Below, one piece after another: positions 59,813 through 64,000 of a stretch of DNA of 64,000 bases (positions within the stretch are counted from its first letter, which is position 1; every line of letters starts with the position of its first letter). The notes below the pieces were generated by a model. It searched no databases and was not told where the DNA came from. It saw only the letters and a list, made by a program, of their open reading frames with translations. The DNA is from Pontibacter beigongshangensis (GTDB lineage Bacteria; Bacteroidota; Bacteroidia; Cytophagales; Hymenobacteraceae). The translations under genes were made by a program, and so were the position numbers. The stretch spans positions 1-64,000 of the forward strand of contig NZ_VFSD01000015.1 in the NCBI RefSeq assembly GCF_014332515.1, read 5' to 3'.

Positions 59813-61045
59813 ATGCAACGCATGTTCTCATTAGGAATAATCTTTTTAATTCTGTTTTTAGTTGATCTGTACGTTTTTCAGGCTGTAAAAACGGTCTCGC
59901 AGGCACTTACGCCTACAACCCAGAAAATTCTGTACATACTTTACTGGTCTGTTTTCGCCATCACTATCACCACCATTCTGCTGGCCACCAACACCAGCCG
60001 CTCCGGTGTAAGCCCAGGCAAAATGTACCTGGCCAGCACCCTGTTCGGAATATTTGCTTCTAAGTTAGTCGTGATTCTCTTCCTGTTTACCGACGATGCC
60101 ATACGAATCGGAAAAATTGTCTGGAACACTTCCAGCAGCGACACGCCTTTTGATGCCTCCCGAAATAAATTTCTGAGCCAGATGGGTTTGGTGATGGCTG
60201 CGCTTCCGTTCTCTGCCTTTGTGTATGGCATGGTAAAAGGTGCCTACGACTACAGGGTAAAGCGGGTAACGCTAAAGTTCCCGAACCTGCCAAAAGCATT
60301 TGATGGTTACAAGATGCTGCAGATTTCAGATCTGCACGCCGGCAGTTTCGTCTCCACCGATCCGCTGAAGGAGGCGGTGCACCTTATAAATAAGCAGGAG
60401 GCTGATCTTGTGTTTTTCACGGGTGACCTGGTAAACAACGTGGCTACCGAACTGGAGGCTCACCTGGATACGCTGAAAAATATAAAGGCGAAATCCGGTG
60501 TGTTCTCGGTGCTGGGCAATCACGATTACGGCGACTACGTGCAGTGGGAGAGCAATGAAATAAAGCAGCGCAACCTGCAAACGCTGATTTCGGCGCAAGG
60601 CCAAATGGGTTGGCAAGTGCTCCTGAACGAAAACCGCCTGATAGAGAAAGACGGCCAACAGATAGCCATACTCGGCGTAGAGAACTGGGGCAACAGAGCT
60701 GGCTTCCCGAAATACGGCGACCTGGACAAGGCTTACCGGGGCACGGAACATATTCCCTTTAAGGTACTCCTCTCCCACGACCCATCGCACTGGGATGGCC
60801 AGGTTAACGAAGCCTTCCACGACATAGACCTGACCTTATCGGGCCATACCCATGGCATGCAATTTGGCGTGAATATTCCGGGATGGAAGTGGAGCCCGGT
60901 GCAATATGTGTACAAGCAGTGGGCAGGCCTCTACCAGAGAGGCCGCCAGTACCTGTACGTGAATACCGGCCTTGGCTTTCTGGGCTATCCGGGCCGTGTG
61001 GGTTTTCTGCCCGAGATCACCGTGTTTGAACTTAAGAGTGCCTGA
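59813..61045 (+). CDS. Membrane-anchored metallophosphoesterase
   Basis: The 410-residue product has about four N-terminal transmembrane helices (residues 5-135) and a calcineurin-like phosphoesterase domain (about 160-405). Metal ligands appear in ISDLHAG, FFTGDLVNN, VLGNHDYG and the final LSGHTHGMQFG. Related proteins (YkuE-like) hydrolyse lipid-linked phosphoesters. The catalytic domain should face the outside if helices number four (inference). The ATG at 59813 is preferred to a TTG seven codons earlier. Confidence 0.9.
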   Translation: MQRMFSLGIIFLILFLVDLYVFQAVKTVSQALTPTTQKILYILYWSVFAITITTILLATNTSRSGVSPGKMYLASTLFGIFASKLVVILFLFTDDAIRIGKIVWNTSSSDTPFDASRNKFLSQMGLVMAALPFSAFVYGMVKGAYDYRVKRVTLKFPNLPKAFDGYKMLQISDLHAGSFVSTDPLKEAVHLINKQEADLVFFTGDLVNNVATELEAHLDTLKNIKAKSGVFSVLGNHDYGDYVQWESNEIKQRNLQTLISAQGQMGWQVLLNENRLIEKDGQQIAILGVENWGNRAGFPKYGDLDKAYRGTEHIPFKVLLSHDPSHWDGQVNEAFHDIDLTLSGHTHGMQFGVNIPGWKWSPVQYVYKQWAGLYQRGRQYLYVNTGLGFLGYPGRVGFLPEITVFELKSA

Positions 61046-61059
61046 TTTTTTTAATTATT

Positions 61060-61093
61060 CAGGAGCAGAGGCAGCCAGGGAGCTGCCTCTTTT
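61060..61093 (+). terminator. Terminator of the metallophosphoesterase gene
   Basis: GAGGCAGC, CAGG and GAGCTGCCTCTTTT give an 8-pair stem with a T run, 25 bases after the stop. AATTATTC and GGAGCAGAGG just before it recall the dispersed element. Confidence 0.75.
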
Positions 61094-61382
61094 ATTTAGC
61101 AAAAGTACAATTTACATAAAAGAACCTTTACTTTATAAAACAATACTCAGCACTGTTACGACCTCAAAAGCCAGCTTCCAAAAGGAAGATATAATACATA
61201 TAAAATACTTAATAAAAGGCAAACATCTTAACATAATTATAAATGCCTGCCTCTTATTTTAACAACCACTCTTAAACCTATCAGGCAGAACGTCGTAAAA
61301 ATCAACAGCAGCACAAATTAAATTATTGCAATTTATTTAATATTGTTGCTTTACTTTATTTGTTAAGAAAACACGTACCACT

Positions 61383-62084
61383 ATGAAAAAGACATTGTAT
61401 TCTATCTTCTTCGTGAGTTCCATACTCTTCGCCACTTCCTGTACCGAAGACAGAGGAACATCTACCGAAGTAGCAGATGCTAACGATAACGAGTATGTAG
61501 ACCCGAACCATTTGGGAGGCCTTGAAGACGAAGGCCTGAGCAGCACAGAAAGCATGAGCAGCACGGGAGGCATGGATGCCGACACCGACATGACCCACCA
61601 GAATCGTTCGCAGGAGATAGCCGAAAAAATGGCCTCCGACCTAAAACTTGATGTAGCGACACAAGACCGCGTAGCTTCCATTTTCTATGAACGCGACAAA
61701 ATGCTGAGCGATATTGATGGCTCCTACAATGTAAGCGAAACCAACCGAATGGGCGGCCAGGCTGGAACCGAAGCTGAGAATGACCTGGATGCCACTTCTA
61801 CAGAGGCGATGAGAGACAACACAGCTACTGGCATGGCAGCCGAAAGCGAGACCATGCATGAAAACAATGCCGAGCTTACCGAAATGCGAAGCACCATTAT
61901 TGAAGATGCTGACAAAGACCTGAGAGGAGTTTTAACAGAGGAGCAATTCAAGAAATTTGAACAAAACCGCTCCAAGTATGATCATGTATCAAATACTGTA
62001 GAAACGTCTGACAACAGCAAGCTGAACCCAGACAAGCATAATAACAACAACCCAAATAAAACAGACGTGAAACCTAGAAATTAA
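61383..62084 (+). CDS. Asp/Glu/Thr-rich lipoprotein
   Basis: The 233-residue product has a lipoprotein signal with Cys20 (SILFATSC). The mature part is very acidic and low in hydrophobic residues, with Met/Ser/Thr runs (SSTESMSSTGGMDADTDM, DATSTEAMRDNTATGM). Two helical segments (SQEIAEKMASDLKLDVATQD at about 77-96, and the ADKDLRGVLTEEQFKKFEQN segment near the end) resemble periplasmic sensor or Spy-like helices with the LTEEQ pattern. It may be a stress-related envelope protein. No named family is certain. Confidence 0.75.
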   Translation: MKKTLYSIFFVSSILFATSCTEDRGTSTEVADANDNEYVDPNHLGGLEDEGLSSTESMSSTGGMDADTDMTHQNRSQEIAEKMASDLKLDVATQDRVASIFYERDKMLSDIDGSYNVSETNRMGGQAGTEAENDLDATSTEAMRDNTATGMAAESETMHENNAELTEMRSTIIEDADKDLRGVLTEEQFKKFEQNRSKYDHVSNTVETSDNSKLNPDKHNNNNPNKTDVKPRN

Positions 62085-62109
62085 ACAGTTTCATTCTACT
62101 TTTTCTAGC

Positions 62110-62145
62110 AGAAAGCCTGCAGCTACTATTGCTGCAGGCTTTCTC
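62110..62145 (+). terminator. Terminator after the acidic lipoprotein gene
   Basis: AGAAAGCCTGCAG and CTGCAGGCTTTCT enclose CTACTATTG, a 13-pair stem. Confidence 0.85.
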
Positions 62146-62225
62146 TGCTTATCTGGCTTATGCGGCAGGGCAGGAGAATTGCTAGGCAAAAGCCCGAATA
62201 GTTTAGAGACGAGATACTTTTTTGC

Positions 62226-62233
62226 TATTTTTG
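62226..62233 (+). promoter_or_regulatory. Candidate -7 promoter element
   Basis: TATTTTTG matches TAnnTTTG, 57 bases before the ATG at 62290. A -33 element is not clear. Confidence 0.35.
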
Positions 62234-62289
62234 GCGTATTAAATCCATGTAAATTGTTGCATTGGCTGGCAGGCTTATTTAGAACATAC

Positions 62290-62937
62290 ATGCTCCGACA
62301 CCCTTTACATTATTTGTTTTGCATCGTTTTGCTGCTGGGCAGCTTAAGCGTGTCTGCGCAAAAGAGCGTACGGGTAAGCGGCACTATCCTGCAGCCGGAC
62401 AAGAGCACCCCTATTCCGGGTGCCAGCATACAGCGGGTAGGCTACACGACTGGCGTTGTTACTGACGAAGCGGGCGCCTTCCTGATCGATATTCAGACGC
62501 AGGACACGCTCCTGATACGGGCCATCGGCTATAAATCGATTCTGTACCTGCCCCGCAACCTGCCTGTTTCGGAGCTACGGGTTACCATTGTGATGCAGGA
62601 AGACAGCGTGATGCTGGGGGAGGTGGAAGTAACTAACCGCCCCTCGCAGGAGATGATTGAGCGGGCTATCCGAAACATGAAGCGCCCCGACCCTAATTTT
62701 GTCAAAAACCCATCCTATAAACCTCCGGTAGATATACCGCCGCCGCCACCAGCCGCCGCGCCTTCTATAGACAGCCCAATCTCTATGTTATATGAGATGT
62801 TCTCTAAAGAAGGCAAGGAGCGCGCTAAACTGCAGGAGATGCTCATGCAGCTGGAGATGGAGCGGATTTTCCGGGAGGCTCAAAAAGAAAGAGAAGAGTA
62901 CAACAAACTGTTTAAGGATAATACAGGCTTCCAATAA
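62290..62937 (+). CDS. Secreted protein with carboxypeptidase-regulatory-like domain
   Basis: The 215-residue product has a signal peptide ending near SVSAQ (residue 23). A CarboxypepD regulatory-like beta-sandwich follows (VRVSGTILQPDKSTPIPGAS, IQRVGYTTGVVTDEAGAFLI, then VTIVMQEDSVMLGEVEV) at about 26-115. This domain usually precedes TonB receptors, but here it is followed only by a Pro-rich linker (IPPPPPAAAPS) and a helical tail (KERAKLQEMLMQLEMERIFR). The function is unknown. The ATG at 62290 is chosen for the signal peptide. Confidence 0.85.
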   Translation: MLRHPLHYLFCIVLLLGSLSVSAQKSVRVSGTILQPDKSTPIPGASIQRVGYTTGVVTDEAGAFLIDIQTQDTLLIRAIGYKSILYLPRNLPVSELRVTIVMQEDSVMLGEVEVTNRPSQEMIERAIRNMKRPDPNFVKNPSYKPPVDIPPPPPAAAPSIDSPISMLYEMFSKEGKERAKLQEMLMQLEMERIFREAQKEREEYNKLFKDNTGFQ

Positions 62938-63001
62938 CTTGTGCTTATACCAAAACATTGTGGTTTGCCGTAAGGTTAAGGGTTTAGCAACATGAATCCT
63001 T

Positions 63002-63892
63002 ATGAAGATTGGTTACCCCTGTATTAACGAAAGCCTCGACTGCACCTCATCCAGAACCTTCCGGCTTGCCTCCTACTCCGAGGAGCGGCTCATAGCCATT
63101 GTGGAGCAGAACCTGGCCTGCCTGCGGCGCATCCTGGAGTACAATGTAGCACATGGCCTGCTGTTTTTCCGGCTTAGTTCCGGGCTGGTGCCTTTTGCCT
63201 CTCATGCCATAAACACCTACAACTGGCAGGAGCACTTCCGGATGACCTTCCGCCGGCTGGGAGAGTATATCAAAAGCCATAACATGCGCATCTCCATGCA
63301 CCCCGACCAGTTTGTGGTGCTGAACTCCCCGAACGAGCAAACCGTGCGCAACAGCATAGCCGAGCTGGTATACCAGGGCAGCGTGCTGGATCTGATGGGG
63401 TTGAATATGACCGCTAAGCTACAGATACACGGAGGCGGGGCTTATGGCGACAAACCTTCGGCTATGGACCGTTTTGCAGACGTTTACCACAACCAGTTGC
63501 CAGATGCCGTTAAAGCCCGCCTGTGTGTAGAGAACGACGACCGCACCTACAGCCTGCAGGACTGCCTGGTGCTGCACGAACTAACCGGCATGCCCGTCAT
63601 CTTCGATAATTTTCATCACGAGTGCCTGGGAAACGGCGAACCTATGGCCGAAGCCGTGCAGATGGCCGCCAGCACCTGGCAGCAAAAAGATGGCCTCCTG
63701 ATGATGGACTATAGCTCTCAGGCACCCGGCGAACGCAGAGGCAAGCACGTGCAACAAATAGAAGAGCAGCTTTTCCACGATTTCCTGACAGATACCGAAG
63801 GCCTGGACATGGACCTGATGCTGGAGATAAAAGACAAAGAAGCCAGCGCCCTGAAAGCACTGGAAATTGCGAAATCGCTGGGCAGGCTATAA
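63002..63892 (+). CDS. uvsE: UV DNA damage endonuclease (UvdE)
   Basis: The 296-residue TIM-barrel nuclease nicks DNA 5' to UV photoproducts in a repair pathway independent of UvrABC. Family segments are MKIGYPCINESLDC at the start, LLFFRLSSGLVPFASH near 52-67, MRISMHPDQFVVLNSPN near 99-115, the metal-binding LQIHGGGAYGDK and the VIFDNFHHECLGNG segment. All these metal-ligand regions are intact. The last two codons overlap a convergent frame entering from the right edge. Confidence 0.95.
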   Translation: MKIGYPCINESLDCTSSRTFRLASYSEERLIAIVEQNLACLRRILEYNVAHGLLFFRLSSGLVPFASHAINTYNWQEHFRMTFRRLGEYIKSHNMRISMHPDQFVVLNSPNEQTVRNSIAELVYQGSVLDLMGLNMTAKLQIHGGGAYGDKPSAMDRFADVYHNQLPDAVKARLCVENDDRTYSLQDCLVLHELTGMPVIFDNFHHECLGNGEPMAEAVQMAASTWQQKDGLLMMDYSSQAPGERRGKHVQQIEEQLFHDFLTDTEGLDMDLMLEIKDKEASALKALEIAKSLGRL

Positions 63893-64000
63893 GTAGCCTG
63901 CCAGCAGTTGGTAAAACCAGCTTATGAGTTGCCACATGAGCCAGATCATAAGCATTATCAGCACAAGCACTGCCACCAGCACGCCCAGCACAATGCCTTT
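63887..64000 (-). CDS. C-terminal end of a membrane protein (partial)
   Basis: A minus-strand frame enters from the window edge and ends with TAG at 63887-63889. Its last 37 residues include a strong hydrophobic helix (GIVLGVLVAVLVLIMLMIWL) followed by aromatic residues and the tail LLAGYL. This suggests the last transmembrane segment of a membrane protein. It overlaps the uvsE end by a few bases. Confidence is limited because only the end is visible. Confidence 0.45.
   Translation of the reverse strand, partial: KGIVLGVLVAVLVLIMLMIWLMWQLISWFYQLLAGYL

Overview
The window reads as the chromosome of an aerobic Bacteroidota, most likely a cytophagian of the Hymenobacteraceae such as Pontibacter (inference from gene content and protein style, not from a marker gene). 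Support includes AT-rich leaders without Shine-Dalgarno sites, promoters of the TTTG-N19-TAnnTTTG type, a TonB-plug/MG2 protein, carboxypeptidase-regulatory-like repeats, M16 peptidase pairs, DUF4142 and fasciclin lipoproteins, and a zapA-6S RNA-rny arrangement. No phage, plasmid, CRISPR or complete insertion sequence was seen. Nearly all genes are chromosomal housekeeping or stress genes.

Layout. 0-4 kb: DUF1028/TPR protein, NYN-LOTUS protein, proline dehydrogenase. 4.3-11 kb: an envelope/general-stress block with a Glu/Thr-rich lipoprotein divergent from an ECF-type sigma factor, a membrane protein fusing an anti-sigma-like segment to a DegS-like protease, a fasciclin lipoprotein, a YflT-like glycine-zipper protein, a lone receiver domain, a DUF4142 lipoprotein, an SGNH esterase and a PA2169-type four-helix protein. 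11-20 kb: Prc/Tsp protease, an M16 peptidase pair (one with the zinc motif, one without), diheme cytochrome c, Ogt, RDD protein, histidine phosphatase. 20.6 kb: tRNA-Leu(CAG). 20.8-29 kb: PAP2 phosphatase, ThpR, CinA-type amidase, methyltransferase, secreted barrel-like protein, MBL hydrolase, sodium/solute symporter, D-2-hydroxyacid dehydrogenase, YjbR. 29-36 kb: valS, ferredoxin, LuxC-type acyl-CoA reductase and several hypotheticals. 36-40 kb: an oxidative-stress locus, oxyR divergent from dps-ahpC-ahpD, with a perfect single OxyR half-operator between them. 40-43 kb: proB-proA. 44-50 kb: a minus-strand block pheT, a RelE-like toxin-antitoxin pair, a coiled-coil protein, zapA, a probable 6S RNA, and rny. 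50-64 kb: DUF1684 protein, a pyruvate-kinase-like protein lacking the C-terminal domain, a plug-domain protein without a barrel, Gfo/Idh oxidoreductase, YwbE, RadC, metallophosphoesterase and UvsE.

The most unusual signal lies between the genes. At least 23 copies of a short intergenic element occur in both orientations, about one per 2.8 kb. Each has a CCTCCGGAGG core followed by TTTTCATTAGAATAATT. Many are flanked by a GCAGCAGGAGCAG-like stretch, a GTCCTGTGTCTTGTGTCC-like stretch and an AT-rich TTGCTGATTGTTGAATGG-like stretch. Read backwards, most copies carry an ATG at a fixed place followed by a constant-length MKxxLRR-like opening. Three further dispersed families are present: four 33-bp hairpin elements with one compensatory base change, two REPIN-like pairs of inverted palindromes, and the AT-rich repeat itself. 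I do not recognise the first element as a described family.

Read together, the coding genes describe stress handling (peroxide, envelope, DNA damage), proline synthesis and degradation, and aminoacyl-tRNA synthesis in a free-living organism. Start sites were moved from the longest open frame where an internal ATG fits the family better.
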